Assembly: GCA_021200775.1 (NCBI GenBank)
Contig: JAJQGB010000004.1
Coordinates: forward strand, 372,001 to 436,000
Length of the DNA: 64,000 nt
DNA from: Oscillospiraceae bacterium
Lineage (GTDB): Bacteria > Bacillota > Clostridia > Oscillospirales > Ruminococcaceae
Reading direction: 5' to 3'
Shown here: positions 1-8,334 of the stretch, in pieces
Layout of the letters: every line of letters starts with the position of its first letter
Numbering within the stretch: position 1 is the first letter of the stretch
Position numbers and translations under genes: made by a program
The notes under the pieces: model-generated
Seen by the model: the letters and a program-made list of their open reading frames with translations, nothing else
Databases searched by the model: none
Told to the model about the DNA's origin: nothing

Positions 1-268
1 TCTTCGTCGACCACCAGTAATCGTGGTTGCCTTTTAAGATAATCTTTTGTCCGTTCAGCTCGCTGATGAATCTGAAATCCTCTAGAGAGCTTTCCAAATC
101 CATTGCCCATGAAATATCTCCCGGTATTACAACCGTATCCTCAGGCTTGACTACATTCTGCCAGTTTCTTTTCAGCCTTTCAACATAGTTATCCCATCCG
201 CCAAATATGTCCATCGGCTTATCCGACGAAAGAGAAAGGTGTAAATCTGCGATTACGAACAAAGACAT
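1..268 (-). CDS. Metallophosphoesterase, partial (3' end outside window)
   Basis: This is the N-terminal 89 residues of a calcineurin-like metallophosphoesterase; the gene runs off the left edge. Visible metal-binding motifs are ADLHLS near residue 8 (D-x-H), PGDISWAM near residue 50 (GD) and KGNHDYWW near residue 82 (GNHD), spaced as in the family. The GDISW and GNHDYWW forms resemble the Firmicutes YmdB/YkuE-like phosphohydrolases of unknown substrate. The ATG at 268-266 begins MSLFVIADLHLS, so the family core starts almost at residue 1. No signal peptide is seen, so a cytoplasmic location is expected. The substrate cannot be inferred. Confidence 0.85.
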   Translation of the reverse strand, partial: MSLFVIADLHLSLSSDKPMDIFGGWDNYVERLKRNWQNVVKPEDTVVIPGDISWAMDLESSLEDFRFISELNGQKIILKGNHDYWWSTK

Positions 269-388
269 ATTGGCGACCAATCCTCAAAAACAACAATACA
301 TTCAGGCAGAATATAATCCAGACAAAGAGGAATAATACAAACAGTCCTTCTTTGTATGGATTAATACTGTCCGAAAGGAATAATACAG

Positions 389-559
389 ATGGAAAACGAT
401 AAAATCTACGGTATCAAGTGTGGCGTATCCGAATGTGTCTACAACAGAGAAGCCAAGGAGTGCGTTGCAGGAAAGATTGACGTCTGCTCCTGCGGGTGCT
501 CACATCCCAACTGCTCCGCTCAGACAGAGTGCAAAACCTTCAAGCCGAGAAGCTTTTAA
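389..559 (+). CDS. DUF1540 domain protein, Cys-rich, 56 aa
   Basis: A 56-residue protein with eight cysteines. The pattern (IKCGVSECVYN, then C-x8-C-x-C-x3-C-x6-C) matches the small DUF1540 proteins common in Clostridia, where the cysteines are thought to bind a metal. The biological role is unknown. It starts at ATG 389 behind an AAAGGAA ribosome-binding site and is followed directly by a clean terminator. It is therefore probably a single-gene transcript, divergent from the phosphoesterase and convergent with thrC. Confidence 0.8.
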   Translation: MENDKIYGIKCGVSECVYNREAKECVAGKIDVCSCGCSHPNCSAQTECKTFKPRSF

Positions 560-565
560 GGTTAT

Positions 566-602
566 TCAGCATCAGGCTAAAACAGTCTGATGCTGATTTT
601 TT
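566..602 (+). terminator. Rho-independent terminator after the DUF1540 gene
   Basis: Perfect 9-bp stem CAGCATCAG (567-575) / CTGATGCTG (587-595) with an 11-nt loop, followed by a T run. It sits between convergent genes and the T run abuts the thrC stop codon. Confidence 0.8.
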
Positions 603-2092
603 CAGAACAGGAAATCGAGAACCGCATCGCTCATCTTGTCGGGAGCGACAGTATTCGTGAATCTTACAGTCTTGTCCTTGATTGAAGCCAGAGACTCGGG
701 GGCAGGAACACCACACTTCTCTTCAAGAAGCTTCACCATCTCGAATTCATCGGCGCCGTCAGCGTCACAGCCAAGTGCACCAAGAACAGATGCTGAGAAC
801 TTATATGGGCTTGCAGTAGAAGCAATGACAGTCTTTGTGGTATCACCTGTCGCTTGAACGTAGCTCTCGTAAACTTTAGAAGCTACGGCTGTGTGAGTGT
901 CCATCGTGTAGGAATACTTCTCAAATATACTGCAAATCTGCGCCTTAGTTTCTTCGTCGGTGCAATAATCAGCATAGAATATCTCGTTGAGCTTTGACTT
1001 GATTTCATCCGAAACTTCAAATCTTCCAGTTTCGGACAAATCTTTATAAAGGCTCCTGATATACTCATCATCACCGCCAGAAAGCAGGAACAGGAGTCTC
1101 TCGATATTGGACGAAATCAGAATATCCATTGAGGGTGAAATTGTTGTATAGAACTTTCTGTTTCTGTCATAAACGCCGGTGCGAATAAAGTCAGTCAGAA
1201 CATTATTCGAGTTTGAAGCGCAGATAAGCTTGCCAACAGGGATTCCCATCATCTTGGCATAGTAAGCCGCCAAAATATTGCCGAAATTGCCGGTAGGGAC
1301 ACAGAAGTTGAGCTTGTCACCCATTTTGATTTCGCCGTCTTTTACCAGCTCGACATATGAAGATACATAGTAAACAATCTGCGGCACAAGTCTTCCCCAG
1401 TTAATTGAGTTTGCGCTGGAGAACATCATTCCACCGTCATCGAGCTTTTTAAGAACTTCGCTATCGGTAAATATCTTTTTGACACCTGTCTGGGCGTCGT
1501 CAAAGTTGCCGTCGATTGCACAAACGGAGACGTTACTTCCCTCCTGAGTTGTCATCTGAAGCTTCTGCATTGCGCTGACACCGTGAGCAGGATAGAAGAC
1601 CATTATGCTGGTACCCTCAACATTCTTGAAGCCCTCCAAAGCCGCCTTTCCGGTATCTCCGGAAGTAGCGACAAGTATTACAACCTTCTTGTCGATTCCA
1701 AGCTTCTTGACAGAGACAGTCAGAAGATACGGCAAAATCTGAAGCGCCATATCTTTGAAAGCGCACGTAGGACCATGCCAAAGTTCCAACATATACCTGC
1801 CGTCGAAAAGATGGGCAAGCTCCATAATACTTTCACTGTCAAAATTCTTGGTGTTATATGCGCCTTCTGTGCAATATCTGAGCTCAGCCTCAGTAAAGTC
1901 GGTGAGATACTTTGACAGAACGAACGAGGCTTTCTCAGGATAGCTCATATCCTGAAGGGCTATCAAATCTGCTTCCGTAAGTGTCGGAACCTCTGACGGG
2001 ATGAAAAGTCCTCCGTCAGAAGAAATACCCTGCGAAATTGCCTCGGCAGAGCTGAGATGAAGATTCTTGTTTCTTGTACTTTGATAGAACAT
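602..2092 (-). CDS. thrC: Threonine synthase
   Basis: PLP-dependent threonine synthase, converting O-phosphohomoserine to L-threonine. The 496-residue length and the N-terminal pattern (STRNKN, ISSDGGLFIP) are those of the longer thrC class. The PLP lysine is K113 in TCAFKDMALQ, and the phosphate-binding loop ATSGDTGKAA lies near residue 142. The start ATG at 2092 follows an AAAGGAGAA ribosome-binding site. It is the last gene of the lepB-rbgA-rnhB-yraN-thrC run, 18 nt behind yraN, so it is probably co-transcribed, which is an unusual partner for that translation and secretion operon. Confidence 0.93.
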   Translation of the reverse strand: MFYQSTRNKNLHLSSAEAISQGISSDGGLFIPSEVPTLTEADLIALQDMSYPEKASFVLSKYLTDFTEAELRYCTEGAYNTKNFDSESIMELAHLFDGRYMLELWHGPTCAFKDMALQILPYLLTVSVKKLGIDKKVVILVATSGDTGKAALEGFKNVEGTSIMVFYPAHGVSAMQKLQMTTQEGSNVSVCAIDGNFDDAQTGVKKIFTDSEVLKKLDDGGMMFSSANSINWGRLVPQIVYYVSSYVELVKDGEIKMGDKLNFCVPTGNFGNILAAYYAKMMGIPVGKLICASNSNNVLTDFIRTGVYDRNRKFYTTISPSMDILISSNIERLLFLLSGGDDEYIRSLYKDLSETGRFEVSDEIKSKLNEIFYADYCTDEETKAQICSIFEKYSYTMDTHTAVASKVYESYVQATGDTTKTVIASTASPYKFSASVLGALGCDADGADEFEMVKLLEEKCGVPAPESLASIKDKTVRFTNTVAPDKMSDAVLDFLF

Positions 2093-2110
2093 ATTTTCTC
2101 CTTTCGTGCC

Positions 2111-2467
2111 TTATGCTGTAAAGGCACGTTGAATATATTTGAAGCCCGTGACCTTAGTTCCCGTCAGTTCAACGACGGCAACATCAAACACGCACGAGCA
2201 GTCAATTCGGTAACGACGTATATAAAACTTTGCTGTTTTCAGTATATGAGCAATTTTGTCGGAATTGATGGCTTCTTCACCACTCTGAACAGGGTTAGGC
2301 TTCCTGGTTTTGACCTCAACAAAATGCACGACATCGCCTTTCTTTGCGACAATGTCAATCTCTCCGCCTCTGATTGTGAAGTTTCTTGAGAGAATTACGC
2401 ACCCGTTTTTCTCCAGAAATCTAGCAGTGTAATCCTCGCCGATATTCCCGATTTCTCTTGTTGTCAT
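2111..2467 (-). CDS. yraN: UPF0102 (YraN) family nuclease-like protein
   Basis: A 118-residue UPF0102 protein with a restriction-endonuclease-like fold. Visible family motifs are GNIGEDYTARFL at residues 7-18, RGGEIDIVAK near 33 and VHFVEVKTRK near 47; the E..D..E-x-K arrangement matches the catalytic core of that fold. A role linked to Holliday-junction processing has been suggested for the family but is not settled. It starts at ATG 2467, sharing one base with the rnhB stop codon (TAATG), which indicates translational coupling. rnhB-yraN adjacency is typical of Firmicutes. Confidence 0.88.
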   Translation of the reverse strand: MTTREIGNIGEDYTARFLEKNGCVILSRNFTIRGGEIDIVAKKGDVVHFVEVKTRKPNPVQSGEEAINSDKIAHILKTAKFYIRRYRIDCSCVFDVAVVELTGTKVTGFKYIQRAFTA

Positions 2468-3072
2468 TACTTCTCACTCAGATTCTTTAAAAAGCTCCTT
2501 CTGTGAACTTCGCTTATGCCGTATTTCTTTATCATTTCGTAATGAAGCTTGGTACCATAGCCCTTGTGTTTCTCAAACTGATATTCGGGATATTTTTTGG
2601 CGAGCTCCACCATGTATCTGTCCCTTTGAACCTTTGCAAGTATTGATGCGGCGGCTATTGACTGTGAAAGAGCATCTCCGTGAATCACTGTTGTGCATCT
2701 GCAAGGCAAATTCGGTGAACGGTTGCCATCAACCAGCGCCAGAACATTGTCAGAATCAAGCCCGAGACCTTCATATGCTCTTCGCATTGCGAGCATTGCC
2801 GCCTCCAGAATGTTGAATTCTTCTATTTCTTCAACCGTTGCTGTAGCTATACAGTATTTCAATGCCTTTTCGGTTATCACGTCAAACAGTGCTTCGCGCT
2901 TTTTGGCTGAGAGCTTTTTTGAATCATTTATGCCATCGATTACTGTATCTCTATCGAAAACGACTGCGGCGGCATAGACATCTCCTGCAAGAGGTCCTCT
3001 GCCGGCTTCATCTATTCCAACAATAATCGGAGACTCACTATCAAACTGTCGGTCAAATTCAAATAAAGTCAT
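2467..3072 (-). CDS. rnhB: Ribonuclease HII
   Basis: Type 2 RNase H that removes RNA from RNA-DNA hybrids and misincorporated ribonucleotides. The 201-residue length is usual. Motifs: GIDEAGRGPLAG at residues 19-30 with D21-E22 as catalytic acids, NDSKKLS near 50, VDGN near 114 and HGDALSQSIAAASILAKVQRD near 131-151 carrying the remaining acidic ligands. The start overlaps the rbgA stop by four bases. It is cytoplasmic. A type 1 enzyme is also present at 52681-53136, so the organism carries both classes. Confidence 0.94.
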   Translation of the reverse strand: MTLFEFDRQFDSESPIIVGIDEAGRGPLAGDVYAAAVVFDRDTVIDGINDSKKLSAKKREALFDVITEKALKYCIATATVEEIEEFNILEAAMLAMRRAYEGLGLDSDNVLALVDGNRSPNLPCRCTTVIHGDALSQSIAAASILAKVQRDRYMVELAKKYPEYQFEKHKGYGTKLHYEMIKKYGISEVHRRSFLKNLSEK

Positions 3073-3929
3073 GGTGTCTCCAAAGATATTCTTCCGAGTT
3101 TTCCGGAACGGAATTCATCGAGAAGCATTATAGCGGCTCTTTCGGTGTCGATTTCTCCTCCGGAAGCCAAGAATCCACGCTTCCTGCCAATAAGATCCAA
3201 AATCTCATAGTCGGTCATATTCTCAGTAACAGAGATTTTGTATCTTGTCTCTAACGGAGCCGGACTGACAGTTCTGAGGGTTCCGATAAAATGAACTGCA
3301 AGAGATTCCATATCCATTATGTCGTCCTTGACAGCACCGGTAAATGCAAGCGCAAGCCCGACATTCTGGTCTTCAAACTTAGGCCAGAGAACTCCAGGCA
3401 TATCGAGTAACTCAAAATCCTTTGAAAGGCTCACCCACTGCTTGCCTTTTGTAACGCCCGGGCGGTCTTCAACCTTTGTGCTCTTAGTTCCGGAAAGACG
3501 ATTTATAAGGGAAGACTTGCCAACATTTGGTATTCCAACTATCATAAGTCTCACTGCCCTGCCGGTCATGCCTTTCTGATTCCAGCGCTCGATTGTGTCC
3601 TTCAATGTCTCACGAACAAGCGGAAGCACCTTTGAGACGTTTTTGCCACTCTTGCAATCGGTTGCGAGTGCAGGCACGCCAGACTCTCTATACATCTGAA
3701 TCCAGCGACTGGTAACCGTTTCATCGGCGGTGTCGCACTTGTTGAGAAGAACTATTCTCGGTTTTCTTCCGACAAGCTCGTCCATCTCGGGGTTTCTGCT
3801 TGACATAGGAATTCTTGCATCGGTTACCTCGACAACGGCATCGACAAGTTTCAGACTGTCGGTCATCAACCGTCTGGTTTTTGCCATATGCCCCGGGAAC
3901 CACTGTATTGTTATATCTTTTTCTGCCAC
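3069..3929 (-). CDS. rbgA: Ribosome biogenesis GTPase RbgA (YlqF)
   Basis: Circularly permuted GTPase needed for late maturation of the 50S subunit. The permuted motif order is visible: G4 LLNKCD near residue 62, then G1 GIPNVGKSSLINRL near 157, then G3 DMPGVLWPK near 196. The N-terminal QWFPGHMAKTRR signature is diagnostic. The length, 286 residues, is normal. It starts at 3929 just downstream of lepB and overlaps rnhB by four bases. The lepB-rbgA-rnhB order is the classical Firmicutes arrangement. Confidence 0.94.
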   Translation of the reverse strand: MAEKDITIQWFPGHMAKTRRLMTDSLKLVDAVVEVTDARIPMSSRNPEMDELVGRKPRIVLLNKCDTADETVTSRWIQMYRESGVPALATDCKSGKNVSKVLPLVRETLKDTIERWNQKGMTGRAVRLMIVGIPNVGKSSLINRLSGTKSTKVEDRPGVTKGKQWVSLSKDFELLDMPGVLWPKFEDQNVGLALAFTGAVKDDIMDMESLAVHFIGTLRTVSPAPLETRYKISVTENMTDYEILDLIGRKRGFLASGGEIDTERAAIMLLDEFRSGKLGRISLETP

Positions 3930-3940
3930 ATAAACCTCCG

Positions 3941-4486
3941 TTATGAGAACACTGTTATCTTGGAAAACGGATAGAGCCGTAACACCACTTTTCCTAAAAT
4001 ATCCTCACGGTCGACAAGACCGACAGAGGCATCTCTTGAATCACGCGATCCCTGACGGTTATCACCCATGACGAAGTATTGCCCTTTGCCAACTGTCACG
4101 GGATACGTAAATCCGCCTTCGTCGTTCAGAGTGAGATTTCTTATATACGGCTCATCGAGGAGCACTCCATCAACATAGACGCTTCCGGTCTCGAAATCGA
4201 TATCGACAGTTTGACCCTCTGTAGCTATAATTCTCTTGACAATAACCTCGTCAAGCCCGGGACAGTTTGCAGAAATAATGTCACCCTGCTGGGGAGTGTA
4301 GAAAAGACTCCACAGAATCAGGAAATCGCCATCCTGAAGAGTGTCAGTCATAGAACTGCCGTTGACGACAGCTGTCCTCACCACAAAAGTGAAGAGCAAG
4401 ACCACAACGGCAAATGTTATGCAAAGCGATTTAAGCCAGTCAAGTACACCATCTGTACCACTTGTTTTCTTGTTTTTATCTTCCAT
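3941..4486 (-). CDS. lepB: Type I signal peptidase
   Basis: Membrane-bound signal peptidase I that cleaves Sec signal peptides. One N-terminal membrane segment (about CITFAVVVLLFTFVV) is followed by the catalytic serine in NGSSMTDTL, the catalytic lysine in VIVKRIIA and the box-E motif GDNRQGSRDSRD. The start was placed at ATG 4486: the GGGAGA ribosome-binding site at 4499-4494 is then 7 nt away. A longer reading would need a TTG at 4501 lying inside that site, and ATG 4489 is a close alternative. It is the first gene of the operon, behind the promoter at 4516-4544. Confidence 0.92.
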   Translation of the reverse strand: MEDKNKKTSGTDGVLDWLKSLCITFAVVVLLFTFVVRTAVVNGSSMTDTLQDGDFLILWSLFYTPQQGDIISANCPGLDEVIVKRIIATEGQTVDIDFETGSVYVDGVLLDEPYIRNLTLNDEGGFTYPVTVGKGQYFVMGDNRQGSRDSRDASVGLVDREDILGKVVLRLYPFSKITVFS

Positions 4487-4515
4487 CATCAAGTCTCCCA
4501 AAAATAAGTACTTCT

Positions 4516-4544
4516 ATTGTAGCAAGTTTTTCTTAAAAAAGCAA
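4516..4544 (-). promoter_or_regulatory. Sigma-A promoter of lepB operon
   Basis: TTGCTT (-35) and TACAAT (-10) separated by 17 bp, about 30 bp upstream of the lepB start. Confidence 0.65.
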
Positions 4545-4591
4545 GTGTTCGAGAAGGATTATTTGAATTTTCGCAGTCATTTCAGCACTCA

Positions 4592-4625
4592 AAAACAAAC
4601 CTTCCCGATTATTACCGGAAAGGTT
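4592..4625 (-). terminator. Terminator of the 47-aa gene
   Basis: On the minus strand the stem AACCTTTCCGG / TCGGGAAGGTT with a short loop is followed by TGTTTTTG. It lies downstream of the small gene at 4685-4828. Confidence 0.6.
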
Positions 4626-4684
4626 ATACATACCTGCACACAAATCAAAGCTTAAACATAATTTTGCACAGTAATAAGTCGGAA

Positions 4685-4828
4685 TTATTTGTACACATCG
4701 TCGTCATCTTCTACTGTATTAACATGGATTCTAATCTCATTCATACTTGTCCCCGAAGTGACAACAATCCAACAGTCTTCCTTGAAAACAGTTATTCCGA
4801 ACTCGTGCTTCTCATATTCAGTATTCAT
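4685..4828 (-). CDS. Small conserved-looking protein, 47 aa, unknown function
   Basis: I do not recognise this protein. It is acidic at the C-terminus (VEDDDDVYK) with a probable beta-rich middle (FGITVFKEDCWIVVTSG). Support that it is real: ATG 4828 follows a strong GGAGGG ribosome-binding site, a consensus promoter (TTGACA/TATAAT) lies 55 bp upstream, and a terminator follows. An extension to 4885 would overlap the -10 box and is rejected. There is no signal peptide or membrane segment. It stands alone between the lepB operon and the GH27 gene. Confidence 0.6.
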   Translation of the reverse strand: MNTEYEKHEFGITVFKEDCWIVVTSGTSMNEIRIHVNTVEDDDDVYK

Positions 4829-4883
4829 TGCGTCACCCTCCACAAAGCTGACATGCCGATTGTCGAATTTTGATGTTAAAATC

Positions 4884-4913
4884 ATTATACACTATATTCA
4901 GCCTTTATGTCAA
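4884..4913 (-). promoter_or_regulatory. Consensus promoter of the 47-aa gene
   Basis: TTGACA (4913-4908) and TATAAT (4889-4884), both perfect hexamers, 18-bp spacer. Confidence 0.75.
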
Positions 4914-4958
4914 GTTTTTTTAGTAGCTTTTATCGGTTTTGAAAAAACTTCGTACTGC

Positions 4959-4987
4959 TTGCAATGCGCCGAAAAATCGATTATAAT
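4959..4987 (+). promoter_or_regulatory. Promoter of the GH27 gene
   Basis: TTGCAA (4959-4964), 17-bp spacer, TATAAT (4982-4987). It is divergent from the promoter at 4884-4913 with 46 bp between the two -35 boxes. Confidence 0.7.
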
Positions 4988-5019
4988 GGCAGTTAGTAAA
5001 ATTTACTTGGAGGCATTTT

Positions 5020-6279
5020 ATGATTACAGCAAAATATCCGCCGATGGGCTGGAACAGTTGGGACTGCTACGGTGCGGCGGTTGATGAGAAGACCGTTAAG
5101 GCTAATGCGGACTATATGGCAAAGAACTTAAAACAATACGGATGGGAGTATATCGTGGTCGATATCGAATGGTATCAGCCGACGGTTAAGACGCACGAAT
5201 ATCTGCCGTTTGCGGAGCTTGTGATGGATGAGTACGGGAGACTTCTCCCTGCCGAAAACAGGTTTCCTTCCGCAAAAGGTGGAAAAGGCTTTGCGCCACT
5301 GGCAGAGTATGTCCACAATTTAGGCTTGAAGTTCGGAATCCACATTATGAGAGGAATCCCAAGGCAGGCGGTCCACGAAAATTGCCCGATTCTTGGAAGT
5401 GAGTTCACCGCCCGGCAAGTCGCCGAATACAACGATGTCTGCGAATGGAATCCGGACATGTACGGGCTGAATTACAACTGTAAGGGCGCCGCTGACTATT
5501 ACAACAGCATTTTCAGACTCTATGCCGAGTGGGGTGTGGACTTTGTCAAAGTCGACGATATCTGCCGCAACAACGACAATGAAGGCGAAATCATGCTTAT
5601 TGCGGATGCCATCAAAAACAGCGGTCGTGAGATGGTTCTCAGCCTTTCTCCGGGACCGGCAAAGGTTTCACAGGCGGAGTTCCTCAAAAAATATGCCAAT
5701 ATGTGGCGAATCACCGACGATTTCTGGGACAAGTGGGAGCTCCTTTATGCAATGTTCGAACGTGCCGAAGCCTGGTGCAACCACGCAGGACCAGGGCATT
5801 TCCCTGACTGCGACATGTTGCCGATTGGTCCCATAAATCAGGTCTACTCAAAAGAAAACCGCACTAACTTCACAAAAGACGAGCAGAAGACGATGATGTC
5901 TCTATGGTGCATGGTGCGCTCTCCACTGATGATTGGTGGCGAGATGAACGGCTTTGACGATTTCACCCTTTCACTTGTCACGAACGAGGAGCTCCTCGAA
6001 ATCGAAAAGACCACCTTCTGCGCCCACATGCTCGAAAGAAAGGACATTGACGGTTGCGAGACGATAACTTGGTTCGCCCCGAGAGTTGACGGCACCGGCT
6101 ACTACCTCGCCCTCTTCAACGCTGGTGAAAAGCCGGTCGAAATCAGCGTAGCCCTCGAATCCCTCGGCATAAGTGCCGAAAAGGCTTACGACATCTGGGA
6201 GAAGACGACCGAAGACGTCAATGATGCTGTTTCAGGTGTCGTCAATCCGCATGGAGTTAAGCTGGTAAGGTTGAAGTGA
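5020..6279 (+). CDS. GH27 family alpha-galactosidase
   Basis: Retaining glycoside hydrolase of family 27, most likely alpha-galactosidase acting on raffinose-type oligosaccharides or galactomannan side chains. Family marks: PPMGWNSWDCYG at residues 7-18, VVDIEWYQ near 46-53, WGVDFVKVDD at 171-180 with D179 as predicted nucleophile, WRITDDFWDKW with D234 as predicted acid/base, and MVRSPLMIGGEM further on. A C-terminal beta-domain ends at residue 419. No signal peptide is seen, so it should act in the cytoplasm on imported oligosaccharides. The start at 5020 follows TTGGAGGC. Alpha-N-acetylgalactosaminidase or isomalto-dextranase specificity, also found in GH27, cannot be excluded. Confidence 0.9.
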   Translation: MITAKYPPMGWNSWDCYGAAVDEKTVKANADYMAKNLKQYGWEYIVVDIEWYQPTVKTHEYLPFAELVMDEYGRLLPAENRFPSAKGGKGFAPLAEYVHNLGLKFGIHIMRGIPRQAVHENCPILGSEFTARQVAEYNDVCEWNPDMYGLNYNCKGAADYYNSIFRLYAEWGVDFVKVDDICRNNDNEGEIMLIADAIKNSGREMVLSLSPGPAKVSQAEFLKKYANMWRITDDFWDKWELLYAMFERAEAWCNHAGPGHFPDCDMLPIGPINQVYSKENRTNFTKDEQKTMMSLWCMVRSPLMIGGEMNGFDDFTLSLVTNEELLEIEKTTFCAHMLERKDIDGCETITWFAPRVDGTGYYLALFNAGEKPVEISVALESLGISAEKAYDIWEKTTEDVNDAVSGVVNPHGVKLVRLK

Positions 6280-6282
6280 TAC

Positions 6283-6320
6283 GATAATCCCGTCCAAAAC
6301 TGGGCGGGATTCATTATCCT
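6283..6320. terminator. Terminator between convergent genes
   Basis: Stem AATCCCGTCC (6286-6295) / GGGCGGGATT (6302-6311) with one G-U pair, extendable by flanking GATAAT / ATTATC. The T tract on the plus strand is interrupted. It lies between the GH27 gene and the convergent surface-protein gene. Confidence 0.6.
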
Positions 6321-6339
6321 TCATTCTTTTCGCTATAAC

Positions 6340-7146
6340 TTATTTGCGCTTTTTGGAGACTATTGCTACTCCAAGAGCTACAGCCGGTATTGAAAGCACC
6401 AGAAATGCACCGGTGGTAGGGTTGGATTCAGAGAAATCAACACTACCGCCTCCGCTTAAACCTTCGGAATCGCTTGCATCGCTTTCGATTACTCCTTCAG
6501 CCATTTCAACAATTCGTTCAGCCGCGTAGTCTGCGCTTATAAAATAATCGGAAAGTTGCACTGCTTCAGTATCCAACGATGAAGCTTCCACATCTTTAGC
6601 ATATGAATAAAAGTCAAAGTAAATCTCGTCGGTTCCATCGGATAATACCAATCCAAAACTATTGAAGAATGCATCTCCGCCGATGAACGCACTTGAATAA
6701 CCTTCGCATATTTTTTCATTTGCGATAAGCTCATAAAGAAGCTCATAGCTATAGCCCTGAGAAACACCTATAATGTACCAAGACCCGTCTTCTTCCTTAT
6801 ATCCCTCAGCATATCCCACGAAGTTCCCCGAAGAATCAACCGTCGGAACCATATAATCTCCATCCACTTCGTATAAGTCACTCAGCTCTGTGTACTCAGT
6901 GCCATATGTGTAGGAACGATATTGCAGGGCATAGTCGTCCAGGAAATTAACGTCGGCTGTTCCAAACAAAAACAAATATTCAAACTCGTCCTCGTCGTAG
7001 GCTTCAATTTTAACATTTTCGACTACCTCATTTTCATAGTCGAAAGATTCGTCATCAGTATCTTCAATAATTTCGTCTGCAAAAACGCCTATCGATAGTG
7101 CTAAAACTAATGCTAATGCTGTGATTATGGTTATGTATTTTTTCAT
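6340..7146 (-). CDS. Secreted acidic surface protein with NPTTG sorting signal
   Basis: A 268-residue exported protein of unknown function. It has an N-terminal signal peptide (MKKYITIITALALVLALSIG, cleavage about residue 23), an Asp/Glu/Tyr-rich ectodomain, and a C-terminal cell-wall sorting signal: NPTTG near residue 240, a hydrophobic stretch and the basic tail SKKRK. NPTTG suits class B sortases such as the two at the right end of this window. The ATG at 7146 follows AAGGGAGG. It lies 13 bp behind the interrupted protease gene, so both are probably one transcript from the promoter at 8260-8288. Confidence 0.8.
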   Translation of the reverse strand: MKKYITIITALALVLALSIGVFADEIIEDTDDESFDYENEVVENVKIEAYDEDEFEYLFLFGTADVNFLDDYALQYRSYTYGTEYTELSDLYEVDGDYMVPTVDSSGNFVGYAEGYKEEDGSWYIIGVSQGYSYELLYELIANEKICEGYSSAFIGGDAFFNSFGLVLSDGTDEIYFDFYSYAKDVEASSLDTEAVQLSDYFISADYAAERIVEMAEGVIESDASDSEGLSGGGSVDFSESNPTTGAFLVLSIPAVALGVAIVSKKRK

Positions 7147-7159
7147 TGTAGGTCCTCCC

Positions 7160-8161
7160 TTAGGAATTTATTACTATTTCAAATGTAGAATCGTAGTATT
7201 TCTTGTGTGACGATGAAGATGACGCTATTTCAGAAAATCTATACGCTTTGAAAGAATCACTGTGTTCCGAATCATTATACTTAATAAATTCATTTAATGT
7301 GCTAACAGCTGTTACCACAACTACATGCCCAGTAGTTTGGTCTGTGCTACTTCTATTAACAAGTCGAATAATCAACGGTGTTTGACTTCGTAGTATACTT
7401 GCAATCTGGGAAATAGTAAGTTGACTCTTACTATAGGAAGTAGTGTAAGTGTCGTTTGTTGCCACTTCCATAGCAGCTGCTATCTCAATAGAATTTGCTC
7501 CCTCGTTAATATCGCTTCCTTTGACAGCTGTAACAATTTCAGTTTGAGTCATCGTCGACTTACATAGCGATTGTGCACACATTTGAACGCAAGCAGCCCA
7601 ACACCAATTAGTTTTTTCTTGCGAAAGAGACGGTACAGGCACTAGTGTATCATTATTAAAAGATACAACGTAATAAGTTCCAGTAACCGTTATATCATCG
7701 GAAGTGTTATTTACGAAACGTACCGAATATGTGCCTGCGACACTAAAAGACACATATTTATTGTACGATGATGTGTTACTTACGTCGACTGAGTAATACC
7801 TGCTATTAGTTCGATTATACGCTCCAACTTACATGGTACCAGACAGTGTAGGCGAAAACTCATAATCAAAATAAATGTAGTCGCCTGCAAGCAGTTCAAC
7901 TTGTGCACTACTAGTTTTATATCCGCCAGCCGAGACAGTAGTGGTATAACTATTTCTTTGAATAGTATAATTTTCACCTATCTCTGTGCTTATCAAAGAA
8001 TCACCAGATGTATCGATTACGTCCCACGAATTCTCCTCTTCACTCTGTTCGATGGTCTCCAAATCAAGTAAGTTTTCAGATTCCAAACCACTTGCTGATA
8101 CCATCGTTAGCATGAGAGCTAAAGCCGTCAATGTAGATATAAACTTTAAAATCCCTCTCAT
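7160..8161 (-). pseudogene. Secreted papain-like cysteine protease interrupted by an in-frame TAA
   Basis: One continuous reading frame of 333 codons is broken only by TAA at 7831-7829. The first 110 codons encode a signal peptide (MRGILKFISTLTALALMLTM) and a presumed propeptide or beta-domain. The frame continues after the stop and holds a C39/C70-like papain-fold domain: KTNWCWAACVQM with the predicted catalytic Cys before W, the His in TTGHVVVVTA and a following Asn/Asp (KYNDSE). The downstream part could restart at GTG 7753, but would then lack an export signal. I therefore call the gene broken; a sequencing error or readthrough are alternatives. SD AGGAGG precedes ATG 8161. It is probably co-transcribed with the NPTTG protein. 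Confidence 0.75.
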
Positions 8162-8259
8162 TAGTATATACCTCCTGAAATTTTATTTCAGTCCCCTCCG
8201 ACCCTTCCTACTAACTCGTACGCTGAAATCAGAAAGTCTCGAAACGAGTCTGTAAGCTC

Positions 8260-8288
8260 ATAGTATCAGGTAAAAAGTAATTTGTCAA
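8260..8288 (-). promoter_or_regulatory. Promoter of the protease / NPTTG operon
   Basis: TTGACA (8288-8283), 17-bp spacer, TACTAT (8265-8260). The -35 box lies 6 bp from the tandem 20-bp repeat at 8295-8334, which places the repeat in a position to regulate it. Confidence 0.7.
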
Positions 8289-8294
8289 ACTTCG

Positions 8295-8334
8295 AACTTT
8301 CCAATCGTGCAAGTAACTTTCCAATCGTGCAAGT
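8295..8334. repeat. Perfect tandem 20-bp direct repeat between divergent promoters
   Basis: Two head-to-tail copies (8295-8314, 8315-8334) of AACTTTCCAATCGTGCAAGT. Together with following bases the second copy also forms the inverted arms TTTCCAA (8318-8324) and TTGGAAA (8334-8340). It fills the space between the -35 boxes of two divergent promoters and is a strong candidate operator, probably for the XRE-TPR regulator encoded next door. Confidence 0.8.

Noticed and set aside
7829-7831. Programmed stop-codon readthrough in the protease gene
   Set aside because: No flanking recoding signal or stem-loop characteristic of readthrough is visible; simple nonsense mutation or error is the more economical reading.
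8295-8334. Start of a CRISPR array
   Set aside because: Only two copies, directly adjacent with no spacer, and no cas genes are present.
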